DNA of 64,000 nucleotides from Haliclystus octoradiatus (GCA_916610825.1 OU744450.1:26952350-27016349); one strand, 5' to 3'; numbered from the stretch's first letter, positions 24,901-37,000 are shown. Program-made: numbers and translations. Notes: a model not told the origin generated them from the letters alone.

Positions 24901-26729
24901 ACTGTTCATGCATAGTCCATGAAAGTTAAATGGCCTGCCTTTAATTAATAGTTCATTAATAGTAACCGTCCATGAACTGTTTCATAGGGATATGGGCAGC
25001 ACAATAGAAAGTCCGCAAGGTTAGGCTATATTATATCAACAAGAAAAAAAATGCAAAAGCAGATTTCTAAAATTAAACTTAAGATAGTATGCACATAAAA
25101 ATATTGCTAGTACGCATTTATCTTATTCTGAGACTCAGTGTGATAACGATCTGACAAACCTTCCGCCCTTTTGGTTTTGCAATCAGATTTCTAAAATTTA
25201 GTCGTGGTGTTTCATCGCATGCAAATCCAACCCGGCACGAATGAGAACCTAAATTGTAAATCAAAAACGAAATCATTTTTTATTAAATATGTCCCATAGG
25301 GATTATAGGCTGCAATGCTGTTATAGATGGCTATACAACCTTGCCTGATCTTATAAGAATGTTCCCGGTTCCCTATAAGAAATTATTCTAAATGATAAAT
25401 ATTCTAATGTAAAATTCTATATCTAGGATTCCACACAGTTGTCATGTTTGGGTTGAATAAACGGGAAGTTGATAGGGGACCCTTGAAGTGAAGAGTGTAA
25501 CCCACAACCCGTTCATGAGCGAATGATCCAAACTTAATAAACGGGAAGTTGATAGGGGACCCTTGAAGTGAAGAGCGTAAACCACAACCCGTGAGCGGAT
25601 GATCCAAACTTTTCTGAGTATTTGTTAGCCTACTCTACTTGTGAGTTATCAATTATAATATTTGTTTGGAATGATTCTGCATAATTTTGTTGACGGTCTG
25701 TTTCGTCCCAGCCAATAATTTTACATAAATTTCAAATGCCCTTTCTTTGTCTCTTGATGTGATAAAACATTATTCATAAAAATGTTTTGAGATTTGTAGG
25801 CCTAGTCATACGAGAAAAGCCCGCTTCATTGTAAAGTATCAAGACCCACGAATATAAAAAATTTTTGTATTCAAAGGATACACTTAAGGCACTCTGAAAA
25901 GAGTAGGGCGCTTTTCAATGAGATCTCGGGGGGGCACAGGATATTCTCCCGCATGCGCTTTTTGCATTCTTTGCAGGCGGATAAACAGATTTTTCAGATA
26001 AATCATACATGAACTTGATTTATTCTATGAATAAGGGGAGAGTTACAGAAAAAAATATGCAGGAGGCCCCAGGCCCGAGAGACTTCAAATATTACCTCAA
26101 GGCCAGTCTGCAGAAGAGGGTAGTTTTCGCCGAGATCTCGGGTTCGCATAAGCAAATACTTTGTTGACGTTTGACCGTAAAATATCAAAATATCGTTGAA
26201 TATCGGGTGCGCCATTGCCATAATCTGCAGATTTTCCTCAGGACCAGTCTGCAAAGAATGGCAATCTCGACGAGATCTCGGGGGCGGCAGCTCCGAAAAA
26301 AGTTAGGGACGGGGGCGGCAACTGATCAAATTTGACTTCAGGGACGACAAAATCCATCATTTCAGCAAAAATTGCAAAGAAATGACGAAAAAATCATTTT
26401 CAACTGCCGATAGTCGATGAAAACTGAAGCTTCAGGGGCGGCAATCATGAGAAAAATTTCCATCTCGGGGGCGCAGCTGCCATGCTTGGCAGACCGGCCT
26501 CCAGGTGGCTACCCCTGCCATATTCTGAAAACTGGGCCTCTGATCTCTTAATAATTGAAATATCAAAAATTAAAAACATAAACCTATATGCCTCCATCTA
26601 AATTGGAAGCTGGAACAACTTACCATTATCAATGACAAGTGGCACATGTTCATCTCTCAGTGACGAATCATATGTTGTAACTATATCCTGTACAAATGGT
26701 TTGTCTTCAAATGCAAAAATATCTGACAT
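15962..26729 (-). CDS. ACTR5: Actin-related protein 5 (INO80 complex subunit), 17 exons
   Basis: ARP5 pairs with IES6 in the INO80 chromatin remodeller and contacts the nucleosome. Minus-strand exons: 26729-26624, 25248-25160, 24653-24540, 23906-23795, 23124-22941, 22615-22297, 21958-21881, 21716-21681, 21384-21298, 20615-20508, 18393-18276, 17895-17819, 17723-17638, 17378-17310, 17020-16903, 16321-16210 and 16122-15962. They sum to 657 codons plus stop with consistent phases. The first exon ends VPLVIDNG, the actin nucleotide-binding start. Exon 4 has [12 protein letters not shown]; exon 5 has [20 protein letters not shown]; exon 6 starts INVGGSN. A long charged insertion, as in ARP5, includes [10 protein letters not shown] and [16 protein letters not shown]. 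Exon 15 has [13 protein letters not shown], exon 16 [13 protein letters not shown] and exon 17 [13 protein letters not shown]. It ends [13 protein letters not shown]. Human ACTR5 has 607 residues. The start is ATG 26729. Confidence 0.95.
17093..17277. mobile_element. 185-bp hAT-like MITE, 8-bp TSD
   Basis: The ends are AAGGGCCGC and GCGGCCCTG, inverted repeats of the CAGGGCCGC type with one change at the left end. The exact 8-bp duplication AATGTGAT flanks it (17085-17092 and 17278-17285). It lies in the short ACTR5 intron between exons 14 and 15. An 8-bp TSD and CAG-type ends are typical of hAT elements. Confidence 0.8.
18852..19961. repeat. 74-bp minisatellite, about 15 copies
   Basis: Units of 74 bp begin AACCCATTACACAATG and end CCACCTGTCTATAGTGGTCC. 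Recurrent variants (TGTTACT or TGCTACT, CACAGCAC or CACTGCAC, TGTCTAT or TGCCTAT) recur in a patterned order, suggesting higher-order duplication. It lies in ACTR5 intron 10. The last unit passes into a MITE remnant. Confidence 0.95.
19925..20045 (+). mobile_element. MITE remnant that seeded the minisatellite
   Basis: The last 74-bp unit continues as GTGGTCACTCC, a TATTCTATC block, CCCTGTACATAA and CCACCTGTCTGTAGCAGTCA. This is the order of blocks in the MITE copies at 7035 and 63350. The repeat unit thus contains the first about 45 bp of this MITE plus about 30 bp of neighbouring sequence. Confidence 0.65.
20050..20235 (-). mobile_element. tRNA-derived SINE, family 2
   Basis: On the minus strand it carries AAGTGGCGTTGGACC near an A-box position and GGTCTTGGGCTCAATCCCTG, a B-box-like segment. 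It is followed by a long tail that includes a GTTGTTGTTG stretch at the other end. Copies at 20285-20430, 21440-21600 and 32955-33115 share the GGTCTTGGG and TTCAATCCCTGGC-type core. Confidence 0.6.
20285..20430 (-). mobile_element. tRNA-derived SINE, family 2, second copy
   Basis: On the minus strand it has TAGGGTCTTGCGTTCATTTC at the B-box position and GTTGTTG at the far end on the plus strand. It is more diverged than its neighbour and in the same orientation. Confidence 0.5.
20746..20830 (+). mobile_element. tRNA-derived SINE, family 1
   Basis: It contains an A-box-like CAGTGGCAAAGTGCC and a B-box-like GGGGTTCGATTCCTC at tRNA spacing, followed by ATCGGTGGTGAACACTTGTT. Inverted copies at 24110-24215 and 58050-58140 share TCTGTGC or TCTGTACC and GATTCCTCATCGGT or GATTCCTCGTTGGT. 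The repetition and loss of acceptor-stem pairing argue against a functional tRNA gene. Confidence 0.65.
21440..21605 (-). mobile_element. tRNA-derived SINE, family 2, third copy
   Basis: On the minus strand: TGGTTAGGGCATTTG (A-box-like), GGGTCTTGGGTTCAATTCCT (B-box-like) and GGAGTACTATTGGCTGGCG. It ends with TACCCGGTTCGTGGGTGG. It lies in ACTR5 intron 8 and is the best-preserved copy of family 2. Confidence 0.65.
24110..24215 (-). mobile_element. tRNA-derived SINE, family 1, inverted copy
   Basis: The minus strand reads AATGGCAGAGTGTGCGCAAT, TCTGTGCGGGGG, GTTGATTCCTCGTTGGTGCA and CACATGTTTGC, matching the copies at 20746 and 58050. It lies in ACTR5 intron 3. Confidence 0.6.
25456..25612. repeat. 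80-bp tandem duplication
   Basis: Two adjacent copies begin AATAAACGGGAAGTTGATAG with an 80-bp offset and share GACCCTTGAAGTGAAGAG and GATGATCCAAACT or GAATGATCCAAACT. They differ by a few substitutions and a short indel. They lie in ACTR5 intron 1. Confidence 0.85.
26243..26497 (-). mobile_element. Second copy of the 255-bp GCAGAC-end repeat
   Basis: It begins CCAGTCTGCAAAGAATGGCA and ends TGCCATGCTTGGCAGACCGG, and is the inverted counterpart of 11706-11959. Partial relatives (GGCCAGTCTGCAGAAGAG at about 26100, GAGATCTCGGG at 25920 and 26140) precede it, so several copies are nested or stacked here. Confidence 0.75.
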
Positions 26730-28921
26730 GATATCAACAGATATCTAGGCTATGAATCTGCAGAATGAATTCCGGTGCAAATAACAGATTCAATATTATT
26801 TCACAGAACGAAGAATCAACCGACCGTCAAATGTAAAAGACAAAGCCAAATATTATAGAAAATAGATCATCAGGTACAGTGCTTTATAGGTCTACTTCTA
26901 TTCTATATTTCCATTGGTTAAATAATTTGAGATCTTTAGAGATATAGTCCGGAGACATAGTAGCAAACTAGTTTACTAGGCTAAATAATTTTAATTGTAG
27001 TATATAGTATAATTTTAGCATCTATGCCGTCCTGTTGGCGAAGCCTCGTTCTCCTAAAACTAGTTTCAGATTAAAAACTCAATCTAGATGAAAAAAAAGT
27101 ATCGATCCTCTTGCAGAAACCAGATGACGCTAAATTGATCAAAAAATCAAAACAACATTCTTAAAAATATTATTTTTACACCCAGTTTTACCTTGTTCAT
27201 TATTGTTAGAAGCACGCGTGATCAATGCTTTTTTGAATGACTGTATCCATCTGCTAATGGGTGGCGTTTCAAACATTTTTCAACAGCTAACAATGGACAG
27301 AAGTTTTGAAAAGGAATTTCTCCAGCTCGATAAAACAGCTGTTTTTCAGTTTAATTTAAATACAAAACTTATTATTTTGATAGCATCTACTGAATATTAT
27401 CAATTTTTATCGTTCGTCTTGCGTAAGAACTTTACAAGCTTACACGAAAGGGCTGAAAAAGACACAAGGGTCAAGAAGACATTAACCTTTCCAATTATAG
27501 TCTTCGCATTACAAAGATTAAACCAAAGAAAATTATTAAAATGGTTTGAATAAAATTGCAACAGCGATTAGAGGTCAAAACTGAGAGGCACTCATGTGCC
27601 AATGGCGCAATCGAAACCATATACGGTATCTTAAGTTCTGTTTAAAAGATTGCCATCCGCGGTACGTGTTGCGGATAGCTAAATAAACATGAGTTGGTAT
27701 AGCACATAATAGAAGTACGTATCTTATAATTATAATAAATAAATCACAAAAAGAACAAATTTGATTAGTCATCATCGAAATGATGATGTCTTTTCGCAGT
27801 GAATTAGATTTATGAAATTTGATAAACCCCAATTGGCAGATTGCACCGTATAGAACACTAGCTTGAGCTGAGATATTACTCACGATTTGTTTATGTCGAA
27901 GACCTGCTAACATTGATTGCTAACATACGCTGTTTCTTTAGCCACGTGTGGCTGTTTAGAAACAAATTCATTATAGTAGACAATTGATGTTAGTGAAACA
28001 TTTTCATTTGTGATGTATTTTGTAATGCTACTAATTACTTACAAGTGTCACAAAAAACAAGACCACGCCTGTCCGCAGTTTTGCTTTGTAGGAATTCAGT
28101 TTTGAGGAGATTGAATTGTTTAAGCAATAATTAAAGAACCCTTAAAACTTTTGTGAAACTTTCATAAATTTAAGGAGTTCCAGTTTAGACCAATAATACA
28201 CTTCAATGTAATCAATTATTATGTGCAGTTTCATTGGAATATAGATAGTTACCAGGCTGCCTGCCACGTGGAAAGTGTAGGAGTAAGAGATTTTCAATTA
28301 AAAATGTTCAACTAGACAAAGTGATAACACACTGATAATACCCTTTACGAAAACATATTAAAAATAATGTTAATATTTTAGTGGTTTTCTTATTTTTTCT
28401 CTCTCTTATTTTTCAAAAACAGATGATATAATTCGAGAGGATAAATATAAAACTAGTAGGATAATAATATCATGTTTGTGTTCTGTTTCCCGATAATAAT
28501 GACGATGAAGGCCAATTAAATCAATGTTAGATTTGAAGATGAAAAGGAAGCAGCGATTTTGATTCAATAGTAAGAATCATTCGATTTGTATGTTACCGCT
28601 GGTACAATTGTCTGTGGTATCGGACACAGCTGCTGAAGGTAACCGACATTTTGTTCAAGGCAACCCAGGTACCCATCTATAATTCATTTCATGAATAAGC
28701 CCACTGTGTTCAGCAAACTCACTAGCAACGGGATACAGCTATAAGTTGACGATCGTCAAGAACTGAGGCTGTGTATGTTCAAAGGCTAGGATTGCTAAAC
28801 AGCTACGCCTTTTCTTGTTTGTTTGGAAACTAGCGATACAATCATTCGTTGGAAACTATCAAATAATAGCATATATTGTATACTATATCTTAGTTCTGTA
28901 TTGCCGTTGCACCAATTAGTC
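26730..28921. promoter_or_regulatory. Intergenic region between ACTR5 and the VIAAT-like gene
   Basis: This 2.2-kb gap should contain the divergent promoters of both genes. I recognise no repeat. CACGTG E-box-like sites occur near 27943 and 28265, the first within the palindrome AGCCACGTGTGGCT. An AT-rich open stretch at 27203-27553 has no ATG start and no family resemblance. Confidence 0.35.
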
Positions 28922-30349
28922 ATGTCAGAACATCAACCATTAGTTGAGAGTTGTGATGATGATGATTATGACGATGGGAGCTGTTACGAAGGAGATGATA
29001 TTGAACCAAATAAAACGGCAACAAAATCAACAACTCAACTTAGTATTAAACGGCTTAATAAAAAAAACTGGTTTCGTTTTGGTGTGAAATCATTCGCACG
29101 GCAATGCACAATTGTAGATGACAGCGATAAGACCAACCTATTTCAAACTTTGATCAATTTAATCAATGCCAATTTAGGCACTGGGATACTTGCAATGCCA
29201 TTCGTTGTACGTTTGGGTGGATACTGGGGTATTGCAACTGTCATACTGATTGGTGTTTTAGCTAATTATACTGGTAAGAATTTAATTAGTTTATTATATG
29301 AAGATGCTGAGGATGGCTCAAGGATCAGAGTAAGAGATACGTATGTTGATATTGGTGAAGCATTTTCACCCGGCAAAGGAAAATACATGGTACATTTTGC
29401 AAACTGTTTCGATCAATTATCGCATTGCGCTTTACTGTTGATAATGCCAGGGACAGTGATCGCACACACCTTTCCGCATTCAAACTTGCCAGAAGGAACA
29501 TGGATATTTCTGCTATCTTTATTCATTTTACCATCTGCGTTTTTACGTAAAATGCATCAAATATCTTGGGTGAGTTTAATTACAGTGGGGACTGCAGTAT
29601 CTGTCAGTATTTGTGTGTTGTGCTACAGTCTTACACATCATACACATTGGAATGATGATGTCATGCCCTCGTTTGATATTGACCTCGTTCCAATTGGTCT
29701 TGGTATTGTCATGGTTACATTCTCATCTCAAGCATATTTACCATCTATCGAACGTGGAATGAGAGATCCTGAAATATTCGATCCGTTGATGGACTTTGCT
29801 TACATCCTTGTCACAGTGTTTAAATTGGGTATCGGAGTGATTGTGTTTCTTGGTTTTACAGATAGATCTGATCAGATAATGACATTAAATTTGCCGCATG
29901 ATATTTTTGGTCGTTTAATTAATGTTTGTGTTATAGTCACTTCGTTGTCATTTTATACTGTACCAATATTCACCATCTTTGATATAATCGAAAACCAATT
30001 AGAGATAGATTATCTGGAGCCAATTCGTAACCAAGAGAAATATTATTTGGGCTTAGATTTCCTTACGCCTAATCTGTTCTTTCGTCTTGGCTTACAACTT
30101 TGTATTATATTGTTCGCAGTGGCCGTTCCACACTTTAGCCTCCTTATGGCGTTTGTTGGTAGCCTCACAGGCATGGTTTTAGTATTTATTTATCCGTCTT
30201 TATTTTATTTAAAAATCCGCTGGGATGTTTTAAGCAGTACGACGATTGTGGTCAATATCCTAATAATAATGTTTGCAGTCTGCGGTGGTACGCTGGGTGT
30301 TGTGTTTTCAGCTAGAGAATTCTATTCAATTTACAACGAAGAACGTTAA
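28922..30349 (+). CDS. SLC32/VIAAT-like vesicular amino-acid transporter, intronless
   Basis: This 475-residue protein belongs to the amino acid/auxin permease superfamily and most resembles the vesicular GABA/glycine transporter VIAAT (SLC32A1, UNC-47). That protein loads inhibitory transmitters into synaptic vesicles using the proton gradient. An acidic, hydrophilic N-tail of about 75 residues precedes LINLINANLGTGILAMPFVV (first membrane segment). Then come GYWGIATVILIGVLANYTGK and LYEDAEDGSRIRVRDTYVDI; VIAAT has EDG and RVRDSY at the same place. About nine or ten membrane segments follow, ending PHFSLLMAFVGSLTGMVL. The start is ATG 28922; an upstream in-frame TTG extension was rejected. 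The whole frame is one exon while all well-resolved neighbours are split, so a retrocopied paralogue is possible. The substrate is not provable from sequence. Confidence 0.85.
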   Translation: MSEHQPLVESCDDDDYDDGSCYEGDDIEPNKTATKSTTQLSIKRLNKKNWFRFGVKSFARQCTIVDDSDKTNLFQTLINLINANLGTGILAMPFVVRLGGYWGIATVILIGVLANYTGKNLISLLYEDAEDGSRIRVRDTYVDIGEAFSPGKGKYMVHFANCFDQLSHCALLLIMPGTVIAHTFPHSNLPEGTWIFLLSLFILPSAFLRKMHQISWVSLITVGTAVSVSICVLCYSLTHHTHWNDDVMPSFDIDLVPIGLGIVMVTFSSQAYLPSIERGMRDPEIFDPLMDFAYILVTVFKLGIGVIVFLGFTDRSDQIMTLNLPHDIFGRLINVCVIVTSLSFYTVPIFTIFDIIENQLEIDYLEPIRNQEKYYLGLDFLTPNLFFRLGLQLCIILFAVAVPHFSLLMAFVGSLTGMVLVFIYPSLFYLKIRWDVLSSTTIVVNILIIMFAVCGGTLGVVFSAREFYSIYNEER

Positions 30350-31042
30350 AATTAAAACACGTGATAGTTTTTACAACACATCCCCATCAACTATCAACAA
30401 TGAAAGGATGATATAATCTTAGGTTTTCAAAAGAAATTAACAAAACATCATTTTAACTAAGACCAGGGATTGATTATATATTCTATTTGTATAAAGTTGA
30501 TGGCTAACTATCTAAGATGATTATTGAACCAGCCAAAGAGAAAATGACCGATGAATGATAATGAAAAAGATAAACAAATGATTCAAATATTAATCATGCA
30601 CCCTGATGATTAGCTGATGGAAGATGGCGCCCTATTTTGCTACTCGTGGTGTTGACGGAAGAAACCTCAGCACCTGTCCTTAGCTTAACAAACAGCTGAC
30701 AGTTCTTTCAAAATACGGCAACAATTATTGTTACGCCATAAAAAGTCTATACATGACATTCGAGTAATTAAAAAGTTCCCGACAAATAAATCCAAACTAT
30801 AAGAATTACCCACTGAGCAGTAAAACAAAGGGACAATTGAAACTCATTTTATGCAACTTACATTTCTGAGTGGAATGAATTCGACTTAATATGAAAACAT
30901 TTGCTCGATCAAAATCTATAGTTGAAGGACATTTTAGTAAATATATACACAATTATTAATGATAGGAATTCGAAATAGGAAATAAATTGATTTTACAATC
31001 TACATAACATAAATTATGATAATCATTTTCTGGTAAATTATA
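30350..31042. other. Convergent 3' region of the VIAAT-like gene and SYNRG
   Basis: About 0.7 kb between two stop codons. ATTAAA directly follows the transporter stop, but no strong polyadenylation signal was chosen. Nothing else was recognised. Confidence 0.4.
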
Positions 31043-34000
31043 TCATAATAGCCCTGACGACAACACAGGGAGTCCAGGTAGAACAGAATTTACCTTGTTA
31101 CACCAGAAATTAGCGCATGTGCTATGATATATTTTACCACTGTATGATAAATGAGCAAAAGAGAGGTCTAAGGCAGAGAATTCATCAATTACTCGTTTTG
31201 TGCTGAGTAAGCAAACGCCACAAGCTACTTTGGCGTCCACGTCAGAAGTATAGCATGCGTTCATATCGAGGCTTTGTGGCTGAAATAAACCAAAGAGCAA
31301 GCTATAAACAATTATGAAACGATACAATACAGGAGTAGAATCCAAAATAAAAATTGAATTTATGTTAATAATAAAGAGAAAGAAAAGATAAGATAAGATA
31401 AGAACGTAGTCAATAACCCTTGATTATAAATAGATTGGCAATATTGCATTGTACATCAGAGCGAGGTCAAGTCGAAAGAGAGTCTAAGACGTTTGGAAAA
31501 ACTATCAAAACAATGGCCTTCTGTGTGATATTTTGTGATACGAAAGGTGGAAATCAGTGGATCGAAGGTTTTCTCTCATATCTGTAGTAATCTATAGAGC
31601 TCATCATACTCTGGGTAACGTATCCGAGAGGGTATATATTAGAAAGAAAAAACTAGTTCCAAATAGATTTCGAGCCAACCACTATTCAGTAGAATATTCA
31701 TCGATTGAATCACAAATTCACATGATCAAACGCTTGGAAGCGAGAGTTATACCAAATAAGAAACTCGAATTCACACCGCATATTCCCGAAAAAGAACAGG
31801 TGTGCTCATTTGACTTACCAGAGGGTAGATGCCGTCGAATGAATGTTGAATGTCGGTCCAGGTCTCTTCAATTCGACGGAACAAATCAACAAGTTGCGCA
31901 TTTGAGTTTGCCAATGCTGAAAGTAGAAAGGTCTGGGTATAATGCAAACACAAACAGCAAAATCCATATAGAAATTCACTCTACATAGTAACTGCGATGG
32001 TAGTAGGTCACTGGGGGGAATCTCTCCGCTTAGCTCCAAACAATAATTATTGTCATCGATCCTATTGTCCTTTTCAGTGAAGAATCAGTCATTCAGTTGA
32101 CCTGACATTTGCAGCAGGGGTGCAAAATTATGACGGCAAATCCTGGAGTTTCTTGCTGGATCATATTGACTGTACCTAACACAGCCGTTTTTATTGATTT
32201 GGAAGGCTTTGAATGAAATTTATTAAAATTAATGATGACCCCCTGGATTTCCTAGACTGTTAAGATACTTCTCAAAAAACTGTATCGCTCTCCTCGACAA
32301 ACACAGGCAGGCATCAGCGCTGGAGAGATTGTTTACTTGTGAACAACTCCAGTAGGCGTATTTTAACATTGAAATTAGATATAAAATATGAAAAAGCCGT
32401 CGTTACTTGCAGTTAATCTGTCTCCATTCCGCTACTACAGGCCTACTACTTTCAAGTCACTTCAAAATCAATGAAAGTCCCGATTTTGTAGGCAAACTCT
32501 CCTTCACATCGCCTTCAAACATTTCCTAGTAACGGCCCTGACTGTAACGTTGTAATGATCGAAATATCCTATCATTATTGACATTATTATAATTATTATT
32601 ATTAAGCGGGTTATTGACAAAATGATACAACAACAAACACGTACGTATACACAGAGAATCAATAATTATCAAAATAATTGAAAAGCAATTATTAAATGGA
32701 ATGCGAATATCGATTACTATTCTGTCGTCATACAAAGAATTCTATACATGCAGTATTATTTCCATCCCCTCTGCTTCCCCATCAAAAAGGCTGCAATATT
32801 AACTGTATTGATTTTGATTATGTGTTTTCAGTAAGGATTACTTTTAAAACAATTAAAACCTACCTGAATATTTGATGGCTGTTTTTAAACGGGCAACAAC
32901 ACAATAGATTTGTTTCAAAGCTGAAAAAAGAAGAAAAATATTTGATTAATTGAGCATTGTGGTGAAGTGGCTTTTGACCTTAGCCCACAGGGTCTTGGGT
33001 GGGTTCAATCCCTGGCAGGAGCACTATTAGACTCATTCCATCGCAGCCTTCATGGAATGAGGCTAGAGCACTATATTGGTCGTGGCGCCAGGAAGGATAT
33101 CAGGCCATAAAATACAAAAACGCTTCAAAAATATTAATCAAACTTCCAAGTATCATGATATTTGTGATGGTTTTTAGGGACATTATTAGGGGGTCCAAAT
33201 TGGAGTTCAGATAGAGTATAAACCCTATTCCCCGTCCCACTCTGCCCACTGTGACCGTGCAGTGACTTACCATCAAAATATGATTTCCCTTTTGCAGTTT
33301 CAATGATTTCACGTTTGACTTCTTTTGATAAAGTTGTATTATGAATTGCAAGTGATGCCGTTTTAAATACATTGTAGGCAATACGAATGCATCGGGTCCA
33401 TTCAACAACATGACGTTCGCCATCCTGAAACATGAATGCTATTGTATTTAAATTGATGAAAACATACATCAATACTCTTTCATGTCTGTCAGAGGAATGT
33501 TATCATTATACACGATCCGTATTCAGTCGAATCCCACGGGGGAGGATGGAACACTTTAAAGGGGTATGATTTTTGGGATTCTGTGGGAAAAGTATTGGAG
33601 TATCAAACTCAAGGCTGAACAAATTTTTCAATTGTTATTTATCTGTAAAAAATCTGAAAAGAAATATCTATTAAGGTGTAGTTTCAAGGATTTTTTAATT
33701 CTGTGGTATCCTTTTCAAAATCATCATGGAATACTGTAGTACCATAGTTGTTTTTTTACTAACTGTCAGATATAGTTCAAGTACGGCAAATGGTGTAGAT
33801 TCGATGGAATCATGCAACGATGAAGAGTTAATATTGTGTAGGTTTGCCTTGAAGTTCCTCAATTCTTGCTACCAAATATTGCATATATAAAAACAAGTAG
33901 TAAGAAAATGAGTATTATGTTGTTGTTCTACCTGCACATCACCAGTCAATGCTTTATATCGATCAGCATCATTCAATCGGGGCGCAAAAGATGCTTCACT

Positions 34001-37000
34001 TGAGACAGTTGTGGGCATGGGTGCGGAAGTGAACGTAGGCAGTTGATTCTGCACAGATGACTTTGTTGATGACAATGTAGTTGTAGTATTCGATTCATGC
34101 GGTTGTAGCCATGAGCTGATGGAGCCAATTTGCATGTCAACTTCAATTTTACGTTCGCTTTTGATTGGAAGATTTGATGGTTGGGTATTTGCGAAAGTAA
34201 GAGATGAGAATGCATCAGAGGTAATGAGGCTTTGAGGTATTGGTTTTGAATCGTTGCTATCTGGAAATGGCTGCCAGTTTAGATCTGATAACATTCCAAT
34301 ATTGCTAGTTGGTGTTTCAAATGTGGGAACAGGGGCATTTGCGTTGGTAGTATTCATAACAGGGATTTTGGGTTCAAAATTTGGGGCACCTTTTGTAACC
34401 GAGGTACTACTTTGAGTTGAATCCTTGGTGGGGGCATCGAAGGCTGATTCAAACGTACCAAAGTCAGCAAAATCGTTTTGCACTTCCGTTGAAGATTGTT
34501 GCTGAAGCATACAACTAGTAGCAGTATTAGAGGATTGGAATGGAAAATCAAACGCTGATGAAGGGATTGGATCATGGTTTGGATTAGGATTGTGGAATTC
34601 ACCATCAACGGGATTAAAAGGGACAGGGGCGTTAGGGGGTGTTGGTTGGCTATCTTGGAAATCACCAAAATCATCATTTTCAGATTGAGAAGATACAAAT
34701 TGATTGAATGAGTCATGGCGAGTCGATTCAATTTTATGAAACGAGGTTAGTTCAGGATATGTCGTTATTGTGGAATGAGGAACACTTGCAAACGAGGCTT
34801 GACTGTTTGCAAAAGACGCAACTGAAGAGCTTGTGAATACATTCGAAGTTGTGACAGGTGAAGTATTGGAAATGTTTGATAAAGAAAAGTTAGCAAGAGT
34901 ATTTGACGGTTTAGATAAGGTCTGTGTTGTGTTGGAGTCAGGTGTAATTGAGCTTGTAGTTTGAGGTTGCAGTGGGTTTATCTCAAGGTTTTGGTCTTGT
35001 TTCGCTGAGAATGCTTTGAATACGCTGTATTTATCATTAGGATCTACAGGCGATAGTGAGTCTACGTCATTGGTTGTATGCTGCGAATCATTGACACCAT
35101 CCACCCCATCGAATACACTTTCTCCCTAAGTTGAACAATTCATTAAAAAATTGATGAGTAAGATTATTACGCTCAAAAGGCATGCATGGATAACGAGCAT
35201 AGTGGACACTTACTTTCTATATCAATTAAATTATCAATAAAATTATCAAATTTTTAACAACTAATATTTCATCCACTTCGAGTTTACTTTATTCAGTTGT
35301 TTGAGCAAATGATTTACAGATATTCGATACCGATTACAAAATTTCGAAAAATTGATTTGGAAAAAGAAGAACATTCATTATGTACCAATATAGATAAGTT
35401 ACAGGACAGCCTCGTTTGCGAAATGGATTTCTTGTTTGTTGTTAGAGAACACGTAGGTCTAAATTCCGGTAACCCATTCACAAGAGTGATGTAATCCCTT
35501 ATTAAACAGCTCAAATCCTATTTCTCGTATATCGAATGGCATCTCGGGGTCACAGTCGTCACAAAGCGTATGAATATCTTTTTAGATAAATAGATTTTGA
35601 GGGACTCGCACAGCCCCTGCGTGAAAAATCTGCTTTCGTTTTGGACTAATACAAGTGTTACTTAACAGTGTTAATATACCTTAGCCATGAACAGATATTC
35701 TGGGAATTCAGGAATTGGTGCGGCTGTACATGAGGCTAGCTTTGATATCGTCAATTTTGTCCAGCCAGCCTAATTAAGAAAGTCAAAACAAAGATAACTG
35801 ATATTGTCAAATTCCCTCAATATAATTCATTCTTTTATTGCTTCATCATTAATTAGTATTTACTTATCACTTTAATATACTTCTTTAAAATTATAAAATT
35901 TGCATTCAAGATAATGTATTCCAGCAAAATCTATCACAATCATTTTCTATATGAGCCTCTTGCAAACACGTGTCTTGACTTGCCCAAGTCTCACTTTTAC
36001 TTTTACGATTTTGATAAGTTGGTCGCTTACCGCTCGGCAAAGTGCGGTATATCAAAGCGGGACTTATAGATCAGTCAAACACGTGTCCAGTGTATGTGTA
36101 AACACGTTACGCGTTAGATTCCAATATGAATTCTTTTCAAGCCAGCCTCCATTGGAAAACTTTTTAAGAAGAGACCTTCCTTTTCGAGTAAGCAACTAAG
36201 TGAGTTGGATTTTTAAGCCCTTCAAATAGAAATACGATTCTATGTGAACCATTACAAGTTTATAGGTTTCTTCCATTAGAAACCCTTTTCTAGAAACCCT
36301 TTATTGAGGTATATATATAATACCGTATAAACAAAATTCTTATTAAAAGCAAAGAAAAGTAGAATAGTAGTAAAATGTGAAAAGTATAAATGAAAGCAGA
36401 TGAAATATAGAAATAGATTTCTACAAATTGTTCGTGGAAAACACTCATTTCACTAGCACGGAATGGCATGCAATCAATCAATGAAATTCCAAAGTAGTCA
36501 CTTTGGATAAATAATCCAGCCAACTAAAATTTTAAGCTGTCCTTAATTTCAGCTTTGTTTACCCAAGTAAAGAGCAATCAGAAGGTATCACCCTACCAAG
36601 GAACTAATCCTTCCTAGAGCAAGAGGGAACTAATCTTTTTAGAGGAGTGGCAATTGCTGGTAGATTCCCTATTATTGAAATCATTAGAGATCAATCTAAA
36701 CCAATTACATAGAAGATTAGACTTGATTGTGTTCAAGGCATAATGGTATAACGCAGGTCTTACCTGGGCCAAAGCTATCAATGCCAGTATAGCAAACAAT
36801 TCTTCTGGCACCAACATTCCAGGTGTTCTACGGTTACATTGCTCCCAGATGTTCGCAAGAGTTTCTTTTGGCACAGAAGATTTTAATAAAATGGAGCGCA
36901 CCTCATTTGTAGAGAGCAAGCCAGTATTACTTAGACATTTTTCACAAATCTTTTTATAGATGGATGGTAAGAATGATGGATCGTAGCACCATGATGGTAA

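Noticed and set aside
27203-27553. 116-codon open frame between ACTR5 and the transporter gene
   Set aside because: It opens at a TTG with no ATG near the start, lies in AT-rich DNA, resembles no family and has no splice context. It is most likely chance.
31557-31988. 143-codon plus-strand frame
   Set aside because: It lies antisense to SYNRG exon 11 and its intron, has no ATG start and no family resemblance.
34354-34731. Overlapping minus-strand frames inside SYNRG exon 8
   Set aside because: They are alternate-frame shadows of the long SYNRG exon.
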